A stretch of DNA of 64,000 nucleotides from CAZWRV01 sp964636325 (GCA_964636325.1 CAZWRV010000028.1:1-64000), one strand, 5' to 3'; counted from the stretch's first letter, positions 38,395-47,800 are shown. Translations and numbers: made by a program. The notes: a model not told the origin generated them from the letters alone.

Positions 38395-39005
38395 GCTTTC
38401 TTTAAGCCGAGCTGGTGCTCGGCGTTCCCAGACTTGCTGAATCACCTCAAAATGTAGGTTTATTTCACCGACGGTCAAATGAACTCGCGAGTATTTTTGA
38501 CTATGATGAAATATGCTCGCAAAGAAAATACGGTTCTGCATGCTCGCCCCTGCCCGTTGCGCGCGGAAGTTTAGAATCAGCCTTCGTCCCCTGAAGCGCA
38601 GCGGGTAGAGGTTGAAGCATGCGTCCTCGCCAGCGCGAAGGGCCATCAGACAGCCGCGCCGCCAGAATCTCATATTCAAGGCAGGATGTTCGGCGGCACA
38701 TGAGTTCGACGCTCATTATGGATGCCGCCTGGAACCACGCCGGATCTATCCTGCGCGGCGTCTCGTCGAGCCATTTCGGCTCCGGGAACTGCTCGAGCAT
38801 CTTCTGGGCCCGGCCGACGCATTCCGGATCCGCAGACTTGAGAGGAATGGGAACTTTCCTGAGTTTCCAATCAAGCGAGTTTGCTTCGGGGAATTTCATC
38901 TGGTCCAAGACGGCCGAAGCGCTTTCGGCAAGAGCATCCCCCATGCGCCGGTGGTCCGGCCGGAAATCCGGCGTGAACGCCGGCCATGGGTTGATGTTGC
39001 CGCAG
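38395..39005 (-). pseudogene. Ceramidase-like protein debris
   Basis: Reading leftward from a TAA at about 39005, one frame encodes CGNINPWPAFTPDFRPDHRR, LAESASAVLDQMKFPE and EYEILAARLSDG. After a shift near 38640 another frame gives CLMALRAGEDACFNLYPLRF and RLILNFRAQRAG. The first part resembles the GxxGxxNP plus EIxAxRLGD region of neutral/alkaline ceramidase-like enzymes. The second resembles the C-terminal region of a different glycosidase-type protein. No start, no intact domain and at least one frameshift, so this is a remnant, possibly of two fused genes. Assignment is tentative. Confidence 0.4.
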
Positions 39006-39027
39006 CATTAGCCGCTTTCCGATCCGC

Positions 39028-39083
39028 GCAGGTATTCGACAGACTCGAAAGAGTCGACGGATTCGACACCTGTGGATACCTGC
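39028..39083. repeat. Large imperfect hairpin in gene debris
   Basis: GCAGGTATTC (39028) pairs with GATACCTGC (ending 39083), enclosing a secondary CGACTCTTTC/GAAAGAGTCG-type dyad. The outer arms resemble the GCAGGTATTC hairpin of the two-hairpin repeat at 43986-44058, so it may be a rearranged relative. It lies just upstream of the ceramidase-like remnant. Confidence 0.4.
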
Positions 39084-39215
39084 CGGCACTTATTGGCCAA
39101 AATTTCAAATTTTCTGGCTGAAGAGATTGCACAGGCGCGCGGAGCTTTTTCCCAATCTCCGGTGATAATTGATCCGCAGGACAGAAAATTTGAACCAGCC
39201 CTGCGTGGCAGGGCG

Positions 39216-42200
39216 TCAGCTGTGCTCGACCTTGCGCGGAACCTGCTCGTCCTCCTTCATCATCATTCCGAGGACCTTGCGGTATTCCATCGGGAAGACC
39301 TTGACGAAGTGCGGGAGGGAGTTCTCCCAGTCGTCGAGTATGGCTTTTGCCTTTTGGCTGCCGGTATGCTTCAGATGGGCCTCGATGAGGCCACGGAGTT
39401 CGCTGACGTCGTCGGGGCTGACGATCTGCTCCAGGTCTATCATGTCGAGGTTGCAGCGGTTGTCGAAGACGTTCCTGTCGTCGTATACATATGCGATGCC
39501 GCCGCTCATCCCTGCGCCGAAGTTGATTCCAGTGGAGCCTAGAACGACGATCCTGCCGCCGGTCATGTATTCGCAGCAGTGGTCGCCGACGCCTTCGACG
39601 ACGGCGGTGGCGCCGCTGTTCCTGATGGCGAAGCGTTCACCGGCCTGTCCGTTGATGTAGACCTCGCCGGCGGTGGCGCCGTAGAGGATGACGTTTCCGG
39701 CGATGACGTTATCCGACGGGTCGAATTTTGCGCCTTCGAAAGGTTTCACGATTATCCTGCCTCCGGAAAGGCCCTTGCCGAGGTAGTCGTTGGCCTCGCC
39801 GACGAGCGTCAGCGTGACGCCGTGCGCTAGGAAGGCGCCGAAGCTCTGCCCGGCGCAGCCCTTGAAGGTGAGGCGGATTGTGTCCTCCGGCAGTCCGGCG
39901 AACCCGTATTTCCTGGCTATCGCCGACGAGAGCATGGTGCCGATGGTGCGGTCTACGTTGGTGACCTTGAGCTCGGCGGCCACTTTCTTTTTCCCCTCTA
40001 TGGCGGGCTTCGCCAGTTCAAGCAGCCTGTTGTCGTATGACTTGTCGATTTCGTGGTCCTGCTTCTTCAGGTTCCTGAGCGGAAGCGACTTGTCGGAGAC
40101 ATGCTTGAATACGGCCGAGAAGTCGAGGTTCCTGGCCTTCCAGAAGCTTATGGCGTCGTTGACTTCCAGCAGGTCGGACCTGCCGATGATGTCGTCGAGC
40201 TTCCTGAAGCCGAGGGCCGCTAGGTTTTCACGCACCTCCTCGGCGAGCATCATGAAGAAGTTGATGACGTATTCGGGCCTGCCGGTGTAGCGCTTCCTGA
40301 GTTCCGGATCCTGAGTTGCGACGCCGACCGGGCAGGTGTTGCTGTGGCACTTGCGCATCATGACGCATCCGCATACGACGAGCGCGGTCGTGGCGAAGCC
40401 GAACTCCTCGGCGCCGAGCATCGCGCCTATGACAATGTCCCGTCCGGTCTTGAGCTGGCCGTCCACCTGGATACGTATCTTGTCGCGGAGGTTGTTGAGC
40501 ACTAGCGTCTGCTGCGTCTCGGAGAGGCCGAGCTCCCACGGTAGTCCGGCATGCTTGATCGAGCTGAGCGGAGACGCGCCGGTGCCGCCGTCGTGGCCCG
40601 CGATGAGGACCATGTCGGCCTTGGCCTTGGCGACTCCGGCCGCGATTGTTCCGACTCCGACCTCCGAAACCAGCTTGACCGAAATCCTCGCGTCGGGGTT
40701 GGCATTCTTGAGGTCGTAGATGAGCTGCGAGAGGTCCTCTATGGAATAGATGTCATGGTGCGGTGGAGGCGAGATTAACGTGACGCCGGGGGTGGAATGC
40801 CTGACTCTCGCGATGATCTTGTCCACCTTGTGTCCGGGGAGCTGTCCGCCTTCGCCGGGCTTGGCGCCCTGAGCGATCTTTATCTGGATTTCGCGTGAGT
40901 TGACCAGATATTCGATGGTGACGCCGAACCTTCCGCTTGCGACCTGCTTGATGGCGCTGCAGAGGCTGTCGCCGTTGTCAAGCGGCCTGTAGCGCGCCGG
41001 ATCCTCGCCGCCCTCGCCGCTGTTGCTCATCCCTCCGATACGGTTCATGGCGATGGCGAGGGTCTCGTGCGCCTCCTTGCTGATGGAGCCGAAGGACATC
41101 GCCCCTGTCACGAAGCGCCTTGCGATGGCCGCGGCGGGCTCGACCTCGGCCAGCGGAACTTTGGCCCCCGCGTCCTTGAACCTGAAGAGTCCGCGGAGCG
41201 TGCAGAGGTGCTTCTCCTGATGGTTGATCAGGGACGCATATTCCTTGTAAACCTTATAGTCGTTGTTCCTTGCCGCCTGCTGGAGCTTGGTAATGGTCTC
41301 TGGCGTCCAGAGATGGGCCTCCTCTCCCCTGCGGAAGTGATACTGGCCGCCGGTCTCGAGGAGGAAGGGCTCGGTGCAGCGGTCGAACGCCTTCGAGTAT
41401 CTGGCCTCGGCCTCGGCGGCTATGACGTCCAAGCCTATCCCGCCGATTCGCGAGACGGTGGAGGTGAAATATTTGTCGACGACGGCCCTGTCCAGGCCGA
41501 CGGCCTCGAATATCTGCGCGCCGCGGTAGCTGCGGAGCGTGGATACGCCCATCTTGGACATGACCTTCATAAGTCCGTGGCAGACCGCTTCGATGTAGTT
41601 CTCGATCGCCTTCGTGACGCCCACGCCCTCGAGGAATCCGCCGGTGGAGAGGCTGGCCACCGTCTGGAGCGCGAGATAGGGGTTCACTGCGGTGACGCCG
41701 TAGCCGAGAAGCAGAGCGAAGTGCATGACTTCCCGCGCCTCGCCTGTCTCGATGACCAGGCTCGTGCCGGTCCGCAGGCCGCACCGGATCAGATGGTGGT
41801 TCACCGCGGAGACGGCCAGCAGGGACGGGATCGGAACCATGCCGCCCGCAGCCTTTCTGTCGCTCAGAATTATTACGCTTCCTGTCTCCCGCACCGCTGA
41901 CTCGGCCTGGAAACAGATTTTGTCAAGGGCGGCCTCCAATGCCCCGGCACCGCCCCCGGCGGGGAAAAGGATCGGTATAGTCACAGTCTTGAATCCGACT
42001 GACTGCGAAGTCCGCAGATGCTCGACGTCCTCGTCGGTCAGGATCGGGTTTTTGACCTTAACCAGGCGCGCATGCTGCGGAGTCTCGGAAAGAATGTTCA
42101 AGGTGCCGCCCATGAAGGTGGTCAGGCTCATCACAATCTCCTCGCGGATCGGGTCGATGGGCGGGTTTGTGACCTGCGCGAAGAGCTGCTTGAAGTACGA

Positions 42201-43751
42201 GAACAGCAGCTGCGGCTTTTCGGACAGGACGGCCAGCGCGGCGTCGTTGCCCATCGAGCCCACCGGCTCGTGGCCGGTTTCGGCCATGGGCTTGATGATC
42301 ATCCTCAGCTCCTCGCGTGTGTAGCCGAAGAGCCTCTGCTTCTGGATGAGCTGCCCGGCGTCCACATGCGGCGGAGAAACTGAGTCGAAAAGCCCGTGGA
42401 GCAGCACCTTGTTCTCCTCAACCCACCTGCGGTATGGCTGTCGCCTCGCGACGTTCATCTTGATTTCGGCGTTGAAGAGGACGCGCTTCCTTTCGAGGTC
42501 GACGTAAATCATCTGACCGGGCCTGAGGCGGCCTTTCCGGACGACCTTGGCAGGGTCGATGTCGAGGACGCCGGTCTCCGAGGCCAGCACCATGAAGTTG
42601 TCGCTCGTGATCGTGAAGCGAGCCGGGCGCAGGCCGTTCCTGTCCAGCATGGCGCCGATGCCGCCGCCGTCGGAGAACGCCACCGCCGCAGGGCCGTCCC
42701 AGGGCTCCATCAGCCCGGCGTGGTATTCGAAGAAGCTCTTGAGGTCCTGGCTGAGGTGATATTTCTCGCCCCACGCCTCCGGGATCAGCATCATCATCGA
42801 GTGCGGAAGCGAGCGACCGCATGAAGTGAAGAATTCAAGTGCGTTGTCCAGGCATGCCGAGTCGCTTAGCTTTTCCTGGATTATAGGAAAGAGCTTACTG
42901 AGGTCGTCGCCGAACAGGTCGGACTGCAGCGACTTCTCACGGGCCTTCATCTGGTTGATGTTGCCCCTGAGCGTGTTGATCTCTCCGTTGTGCGCGAGGA
43001 AGCGGAACGGCTGGGCGAGCTGCCAGGTGGGGAACGTGTTCGTGCTGTAGCGCTGATGGATGAGCGCGAACGCGCTCTTCATATCGGGGGCCAGCAGATC
43101 CGGATAGAACTTCGGAAGCTGCGATGCCGTGAAGAGCCCCTTGTATATCATTGTCTTCGACGAAAGCGACGGGATGTAGAATGTCTTGGACGCTCCTGCG
43201 ATTTCCGCGGCGGCCTTCTCCGCGCACCTTCTAGCAAGATATAGCCTTCGTTCGAACGCCGCGTAATCGGGCGCCATGGAGGTCCTGCCTACGAAGAAAT
43301 GCCTGATCATCGGCATGGAGTCAGCGGCGAGGCGGCCCAGGCACGACGGATCGCAAGGGGTGTCGCGCCAGCCAAGGAATTCAAGGCCCGCTTCCTTGAC
43401 CGAATTCTCGACAATCGTGACACACTGCTTCGCAAGCCCCTCCTCGAGCGGCAGGAAAACGATTCCCGACGAGTAGTCGCCCGCGGCCGGAAGGCCGATT
43501 CCGGCCTCGCCCGCAACCCTGACCAGGAACTCATGCGGCAACTGCATCATCAGGCCGGCGCCGTCCCCGGTGTTCAAATCGCCGCCCACAGCCCCGCGGT
43601 GCACGAGCCTTTCGAGGACCTCGATGCCCTGTTCGACGATCTTGTGCGTCTTCCTGTTGTCTATGTTGACGACGAAGCCGACGCCGCACGAGTCGTGCTC
43701 GTTCGCAGAATCATAAAGGCCGTCCTTGAACGGATAAATGTTGTCTTGCAT
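39216..43751 (-). CDS. gltB: Glutamate synthase large subunit
   Basis: Produces glutamate from glutamine and 2-oxoglutarate. The protein has 1511 residues. The N-terminal class II amidotransferase starts after a 21-residue propeptide at Cys22 (HDSCGVGFVVNID), followed by HRGAVGGDLNTGDGAGLMM and LAHNGEINTLRGN. The central and FMN synthase domains include GAMSFGSISKEAHETLAIAM, NSGEGGEDPARY, AQGAKPGEGGQLPGHKV, SPPPHHDIYSIEDLSQLIYD, then HDGGTGASPLSSIKHAGLPW and the [3Fe-4S] region MMRKCHSNTCPVGVATQDP. The C-terminal beta-helix contains GGRIIVKPFEG. The start at 43751 is set by the propeptide length. The open frame 25 codons longer is unlikely. gltD is not in the window. Confidence 0.96.
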   Translation of the reverse strand: MQDNIYPFKDGLYDSANEHDSCGVGFVVNIDNRKTHKIVEQGIEVLERLVHRGAVGGDLNTGDGAGLMMQLPHEFLVRVAGEAGIGLPAAGDYSSGIVFLPLEEGLAKQCVTIVENSVKEAGLEFLGWRDTPCDPSCLGRLAADSMPMIRHFFVGRTSMAPDYAAFERRLYLARRCAEKAAAEIAGASKTFYIPSLSSKTMIYKGLFTASQLPKFYPDLLAPDMKSAFALIHQRYSTNTFPTWQLAQPFRFLAHNGEINTLRGNINQMKAREKSLQSDLFGDDLSKLFPIIQEKLSDSACLDNALEFFTSCGRSLPHSMMMLIPEAWGEKYHLSQDLKSFFEYHAGLMEPWDGPAAVAFSDGGGIGAMLDRNGLRPARFTITSDNFMVLASETGVLDIDPAKVVRKGRLRPGQMIYVDLERKRVLFNAEIKMNVARRQPYRRWVEENKVLLHGLFDSVSPPHVDAGQLIQKQRLFGYTREELRMIIKPMAETGHEPVGSMGNDAALAVLSEKPQLLFSYFKQLFAQVTNPPIDPIREEIVMSLTTFMGGTLNILSETPQHARLVKVKNPILTDEDVEHLRTSQSVGFKTVTIPILFPAGGGAGALEAALDKICFQAESAVRETGSVIILSDRKAAGGMVPIPSLLAVSAVNHHLIRCGLRTGTSLVIETGEAREVMHFALLLGYGVTAVNPYLALQTVASLSTGGFLEGVGVTKAIENYIEAVCHGLMKVMSKMGVSTLRSYRGAQIFEAVGLDRAVVDKYFTSTVSRIGGIGLDVIAAEAEARYSKAFDRCTEPFLLETGGQYHFRRGEEAHLWTPETITKLQQAARNNDYKVYKEYASLINHQEKHLCTLRGLFRFKDAGAKVPLAEVEPAAAIARRFVTGAMSFGSISKEAHETLAIAMNRIGGMSNSGEGGEDPARYRPLDNGDSLCSAIKQVASGRFGVTIEYLVNSREIQIKIAQGAKPGEGGQLPGHKVDKIIARVRHSTPGVTLISPPPHHDIYSIEDLSQLIYDLKNANPDARISVKLVSEVGVGTIAAGVAKAKADMVLIAGHDGGTGASPLSSIKHAGLPWELGLSETQQTLVLNNLRDKIRIQVDGQLKTGRDIVIGAMLGAEEFGFATTALVVCGCVMMRKCHSNTCPVGVATQDPELRKRYTGRPEYVINFFMMLAEEVRENLAALGFRKLDDIIGRSDLLEVNDAISFWKARNLDFSAVFKHVSDKSLPLRNLKKQDHEIDKSYDNRLLELAKPAIEGKKKVAAELKVTNVDRTIGTMLSSAIARKYGFAGLPEDTIRLTFKGCAGQSFGAFLAHGVTLTLVGEANDYLGKGLSGGRIIVKPFEGAKFDPSDNVIAGNVILYGATAGEVYINGQAGERFAIRNSGATAVVEGVGDHCCEYMTGGRIVVLGSTGINFGAGMSGGIAYVYDDRNVFDNRCNLDMIDLEQIVSPDDVSELRGLIEAHLKHTGSQKAKAILDDWENSLPHFVKVFPMEYRKVLGMMMKEDEQVPRKVEHS

Positions 43752-43985
43752 GAGGGAACGCTCTTTCTGTTCGGACAGGATTGGTATCTTACATTGCTTT
43801 GCGCTTTTCGCAACCCCCCTTTTCAAGCATAATTCTCTTTCAGCACATGGTGAACGATTACGGACGAAGATTACGTTTGACTATCAACTGCGAACTGTGC
43901 ATCGTGAACTTGGAACCGAAACAAAGTTTCATCGGAGAGAGTGGCTGTCTACGGTGACCGCAGTTTTGTCGGTATGAAACTTAAA

Positions 43986-44058
43986 GTAGCGCAGGTATTC
44001 TTACCTGCGATGCCGCAGACAGGAATGTCTGCGTTACTTCAGGCGAGTTTCAGGAGGG
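43986..44058. repeat. Two-hairpin dispersed repeat, copy 2
   Basis: GCAGGTATTCTTACCTGC (43991-44008) and CGCAGACAGGAATGTCTGCG (44014-44033) are two near-perfect hairpins separated by 5 bases. GTAGC and GTTAC lie outside, making the whole a larger approximate palindrome. GCGAGTTTCAGGAGGG follows. It is related to 27929-28013. It lies in the 300-bp gap between gltB and the broken prepilin gene, which shows nothing else clear apart from a GC-rich hairpin near 44058-44084. Confidence 0.8.
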
Positions 44059-44131
44059 ACCTTAGCGAGAACCCTCCGCAGACCGGGTTGAACTTCGGTT
44101 CAGCGATATTACGTTATAGAGGGGAATCAAA

Positions 44132-44598
44132 ATGAGCAATCGGTGCATATTCACTCTTATAGAGCTTCTAGTCGTCATCGCGATAATCGCGATACTGGCC
44201 GCGCTGCTTCTGCCGGCCCTGAGCAAGGCGCGGACGATTGCTAAGCGCGCCCAGTGCACGAACAACATGAAGAATGTCGGCCTGGCCATGTCACAATACC
44301 CTGCAGACTACACCGAACTACGTCCCGGTTTTCCTGCACGAGGCCGGATATTCAAATTTCTTCCCGTCATGGAGGGAAAACCTGCTTGTCTATACGAACA
44401 ACCGTACCGTGTTCGACTGCGTGGCAACCAACAAGGCATGGAAACTATTTTACTGGAACCGGCGGTTCGCGCCGGTTCGCCGAAAGGCACATGGGGACGA
44501 ACCTCTTCTTCATCGACGGCCACCAGGAGATACGCAGGACCTACGACCTCGACCATATGCTCTGGGGCGCGTCCGACAACATCTGGGACTCGCAGTAA
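44132..44598 (+). pseudogene. Frameshifted type II secretion-like prepilin
   Basis: The N-terminus is a classic prepilin signal (CIFTLIELLVVIAIIAILAA, then LLLPALSKAR) with the conserved Glu after the cleavage site. The reading frame then breaks. A second frame carries NYVPVFLHEAGYSNFFPSW and LLVYTNNRTVFDCVATNKAW, and a third carries MGTNLFFIDGHQEIRRTYD and ends at 44598. The FIDGH end is typical of the large PulG-like families in planctomycete/Lentisphaerota-type bacteria. At ~155 codons over two frameshifts it is shorter than usual (~220-300), so internal sequence is probably missing too. Confidence 0.7.
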
Positions 44599-44613
44599 CA
44601 AGAAGGACAGGCC

Positions 44614-45273
44614 GTGTTCACGGGTTTGATTGAATGCACCGGTACCATAAGGGGACGGCGGCTGTCCGGAAAATCGGGTCGTCTCGTGGTTGAGCTTGCA
44701 AGGCCCCTTGAAGGGCTCCGGAATGGTGAAAGCATTTCCGTCAACGGCGCGTGCCTGACGCTGGAAAAGTCCTCCAAAGGCAGGATACTGCAGTTCCATG
44801 TCCTCGCCGAGACCTTCTCCAGGACGAACCTCGGCCGGCTTCCTCTGAAGTCGGAAGTCAACATCGAAAGGGCACTTTCGCCTTCAGCCAGGATCGGCGG
44901 GCATTTCGTGACCGGGCACATCGACGCGGCGGTTCCTGTCAAAAGCCTCAGGAGGCGCGGCTCCGACTGGGTGCTGTCCGTCAACTTCCCTGCGGAACTC
45001 GCGAAGTTCATCGTCGAAAAAGGCAGCGTAGCCATCGACGGTATTTCCCTCACGGTGGCGGAGCTTGAAGGGAACCTGCTGTCCGTCCACATGATCCCCG
45101 AGACCGTTTCAAGGACATGCATCCTCAGGAGGAAGAAGGGACAGCCGGTCAACCTCGAAACGGATCTCATCGGCAAGCATGTATGCCGCTGCGTCGAAAC
45201 AGCGGGCGCCGTGTCTGAACGTAAAAAGTCCAGGATAAGCCTTGAGATGCTGGAAAAGGCCGGGTGGGTATGA
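44614..45273 (+). CDS. ribE: Riboflavin synthase alpha chain
   Basis: Dismutates 6,7-dimethyl-8-ribityllumazine to riboflavin. The protein has 219 residues with two lumazine-binding halves. Half one has FTGLIECTGTI, SISVNGACLTL and FSRTNLG. Half two has GGHFVTGHIDA, SVAIDGISLTV and TVSRTCIL. The start is GTG, giving the family-typical MFTG opening, with AGGA 5 bases before it. It is followed 16 bp later by the corA remnant and then deoC. No other rib genes or FMN riboswitch are nearby. Confidence 0.95.
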   Translation: MFTGLIECTGTIRGRRLSGKSGRLVVELARPLEGLRNGESISVNGACLTLEKSSKGRILQFHVLAETFSRTNLGRLPLKSEVNIERALSPSARIGGHFVTGHIDAAVPVKSLRRRGSDWVLSVNFPAELAKFIVEKGSVAIDGISLTVAELEGNLLSVHMIPETVSRTCILRRKKGQPVNLETDLIGKHVCRCVETAGAVSERKKSRISLEMLEKAGWV

Positions 45274-45289
45274 AACGTCAGGAGACGCC

Positions 45290-45769
45290 ATGATCAGCAC
45301 ATACGCCGTCAGGGACGGAAGGCTCGTCGAAAAGGAGGACGGGGAGGTCGTGGTAGCTTCACATCCTTCCCCGGAGGAAAAGAATATCCTGGAGGAAAAG
45401 TATCTGGTCGGAAGCTCGGACATCCATGCGGCCGTCAATCCGCACGAGGTCGGGCGAATGGAAGCAGAGGACGGGAATGTCTTCATCATAGTCAAGGCGC
45501 CGAAACACTATTCCGAGAACGAGAAGATGCGCTTCAAGATATCCTCGCTCGGCATCTTCCTCGCAAACGGCAGGCTGATCGTCGTCAGCAGGGACGACGC
45601 CCCCCTGTTCGACCACCGCGATCATCATCCGGTGTCCGGAACCCACGGCGTACTCATTAAAATCATCTATACGACTATCCGGCATTATTCCATCTTCTTC
45701 CTCGGCATGATCTCCATCGGCGCGGCGATATTTTTCTTCATAAGGCGCAGCGAAAGGATATGGAGATGA
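45290..45769 (+). pseudogene. CorA-like transporter with internal in-frame deletion
   Basis: The N-terminal ~120 residues match the cytoplasmic CorA domain (LVGSSDIHAAVNPHEVGRME, FIIVKAPKHYSENEKMRF, LGIFLANGRLIVVSRDDA). They continue into IKIIYTTIRHY and then jump directly to a final transmembrane helix (SIFFLGMISIGAAIFFFIRR). The long stalk helices, TM1 and the GMN selectivity motif, ~150-170 residues, are missing with the frame preserved. The 159-residue product cannot form a CorA channel as known. It could be a pseudogene or a remodelled small membrane protein. The start at 45290 has AGGAG. Confidence 0.65.
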
Positions 45770-45789
45770 AGACTTCCCGGAGGACGGCG

Positions 45790-46479
45790 ATGAAAGTGAA
45801 AGACATGACGCCTGAAATAGTATGCGGGCTTATCGACCACACACTGCTTAAGCCGGACGCGACCGCAGCCGATGTCGCCCGCGTCTGCAAGGAGGCGGTC
45901 GCCTACGGTTTCAGGACCGTCTGCGTCAGCCCGTGCAGGCTGCCGCTGGCGCTGAAGCTGCTCCGCGGGAAGAAGCCGCGAGCAATCACCGTCGCCGGCT
46001 TCCCGCTGGGGTTTTCCGCCACCGAAATCAAGAAGGCCGAGGCTGCCTTGTATGTCGAAAAGGGCGCCGCGGAAATCGACATGGTCATCAACGTCGGCGC
46101 GCTCAAGGACGGCGACAACCGCCTGGTTCTCAAGGACATAAAGGCTGTCGTTGCGGCCTGTGGCAAAATCCCCGTGAAAGTGATCATCGAAACATGCCTC
46201 CTAACCCGCCAGGAGAAGATAACCGCATGCATGATATGCGTCGACGCGGGCGCGGCGTTCGTCAAGACAAGCACCGGCCTCTCCACGGGCGGGGCGACCG
46301 TCGAGGACATCATCCTGATGCGCCGAACCGTCGGCCCGGACTTCGGAGTCAAGGCCGCTGGCGGGATCAAGACCTACGACGACGCGGTCCGACTCATCCG
46401 GGCCGGCGCTAACCGCATCGGCACTTCGTCCTCCGCCGCAATCGCGTCAGGCAAGGGGAAAACCGACGCAGGATACTGA
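45790..46479 (+). CDS. deoC: Deoxyribose-phosphate aldolase
   Basis: A class I aldolase of deoxynucleoside catabolism, cleaving 2-deoxyribose-5-phosphate to glyceraldehyde-3-phosphate and acetaldehyde. The protein has 229 residues. IDHTLLKPDATAADVARVCK, VAGFPLGFSATEIKKAEA and EIDMVINVGALKDGD are present. The Schiff-base Lys lies in AAFVKTSTGLSTGGAT, and the proton-relay Lys in FGVKAAGGIKT. The ATG at 45790 with GGAGG 7 bases upstream is preferred over the ATG at 45760, which overlaps the corA remnant. Confidence 0.95.
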   Translation: MKVKDMTPEIVCGLIDHTLLKPDATAADVARVCKEAVAYGFRTVCVSPCRLPLALKLLRGKKPRAITVAGFPLGFSATEIKKAEAALYVEKGAAEIDMVINVGALKDGDNRLVLKDIKAVVAACGKIPVKVIIETCLLTRQEKITACMICVDAGAAFVKTSTGLSTGGATVEDIILMRRTVGPDFGVKAAGGIKTYDDAVRLIRAGANRIGTSSSAAIASGKGKTDAGY

Positions 46480-46658
46480 ATGGCTCGATAAAAGTCGCCG
46501 ATTTCCTGAGATGCCGAGGAATTGAGAACATTATTTGCTTTGCATAAAAGCATGGAGAATAGCTGCATATATTTCAAGGCGAACATGCAAAATTCAATAT
46601 TCACCTATGGATTCCGGTATATATTGTCTTTGTTTCTACAATGTGTTTTAACAGCATA

Positions 46659-47729
46659 ATGAAGCAATTTTCCCGGACAGTGGATTTTTTTTTCATCTAC
46701 GCCTTCCTGGCGGTCTGCACTTTTGCATTGTCCGCGGAAGATATGATTCCCCCTGTTGACGAAGGCGGCGGGATGCGGCAGCGGGACTCTAGCGCGGACA
46801 ACGAATACAGGCTTGCGTGCGAATGGCTGAAATATGTGGAGGAGAACGATCCCGAAAAAGCCATCCTGGCGGCAGGTCTGATGGTTCCGCCAGAGGAGAT
46901 AAGGGAAAGGCTCGGAGTCAACGACCTGTACCAGCTCACCATAAGAAGCGCGAGAGCGAAAAGCAACATAGATGATTCATACCCAATGGTCGTGGAATCT
47001 GCGGGAATCAGCAGCCGTTTCCTGGAGTCGGAAAACTTCACCCACATTGACTTCAAATATTGGAAAGAAGCCTGTTTCTTCAAGAAAATAGCTGACGAGT
47101 TAAAGGATCGCGCAGGCGGAGACAAGATCAGGGGAATATATGAAAAAGTGTCGGCACAGGTGAAGAACGGTCCGAACGGCGACACGGACTTCCCTATTGC
47201 CGTATGGGACAGGGGGACAGGTTCCTGCGACAGGCAGTCCTGGGTGTTCTGGGAGATCGCAAGGCAGTCCGGAGTGGAATCCATGCTAGTATTCCTAATT
47301 GACAAGTCAACGGGGATTTCTCCTCATACTGTGGTCACCGCATTTGCGGATAACGGCTCGGAATGGATCGTGGACATTTTCGAGAAGAAGGTTGTTGAAG
47401 TCTCCATCGCCGACATAAAGAGGAATCCGGAGGATTCGGAAAAGGTTTATCCTGACAATGAGAAATACAGGAAATGCCTACGTGATTTCGAATTGTTCTA
47501 TCCGGGATTTCCATTGGAATATTGCATCAAGAACAATATTCTCCAAGAGAAACTTTCGAGGCAGTTGAAAGACAAATGCCCGGTCTTCGGCCGTGATCCG
47601 ATGCAGGTCGTGAAGAATTATGAAAAGAAGCTCAAGGAGAAGCACAATAGCTATCCTGAGATTTGCGTGCATTTATGGATATATCCGTTCCTTATTCTCA
47701 GCAAGGAGATCAACAGGAAAAAGAAGTAG
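46659..47729 (+). CDS. Secreted transglutaminase-like protein
   Basis: A ~356-residue exported protein of unknown role. The N-terminus is a signal peptide (MKQFSRTVDFFFIYAFLAVC, then TFALSA with likely cleavage before ED). The core resembles a transglutaminase-like papain fold: GTGSCDRQSWVFWEIARQSG supplies Cys, ISPHTVVTAF supplies His and EWIVDIFEKK supplies Asp, in the correct Cys-His-Asp order. The C-terminal ~100 residues are basic and Lys-rich with no recognised domain. Codon usage is more AT-rich than the neighbours. There is no Shine-Dalgarno. An upstream ATG at 46641 is the alternative start. It is not part of an obvious operon. Confidence 0.65.
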   Translation: MKQFSRTVDFFFIYAFLAVCTFALSAEDMIPPVDEGGGMRQRDSSADNEYRLACEWLKYVEENDPEKAILAAGLMVPPEEIRERLGVNDLYQLTIRSARAKSNIDDSYPMVVESAGISSRFLESENFTHIDFKYWKEACFFKKIADELKDRAGGDKIRGIYEKVSAQVKNGPNGDTDFPIAVWDRGTGSCDRQSWVFWEIARQSGVESMLVFLIDKSTGISPHTVVTAFADNGSEWIVDIFEKKVVEVSIADIKRNPEDSEKVYPDNEKYRKCLRDFELFYPGFPLEYCIKNNILQEKLSRQLKDKCPVFGRDPMQVVKNYEKKLKEKHNSYPEICVHLWIYPFLILSKEINRKKK

Positions 47730-47742
47730 CAGGATGTCTTAT

Positions 47743-47800
47743 ACCTGAATTATTCACAAACGTTTTTTTGCATGCAAAAAAGTTTGTGAATAATTCAGGT
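47743..47800. terminator. 58-bp near-perfect palindrome between convergent genes
   Basis: ACCTGAATTATTCACAAAC (47743-47761) pairs exactly with GTTTGTGAATAATTCAGGT (47782-47800). The centre is TTTTTTT-GCATGC-AAAAAA. It lies 14 bp after the transglutaminase-like gene, and its last base is the first position of the convergent sialidase-like gene's stop codon (read on the minus strand). With T and A runs in the stem it could terminate both transcripts. Confidence 0.7.

Noticed and set aside
41254..41784. Long antisense open frames inside gltB, gyrB and other GC-rich genes
   Set aside because: These are shadows of real genes with Arg/Gly/Ala-biased translations and no start signals or homology.
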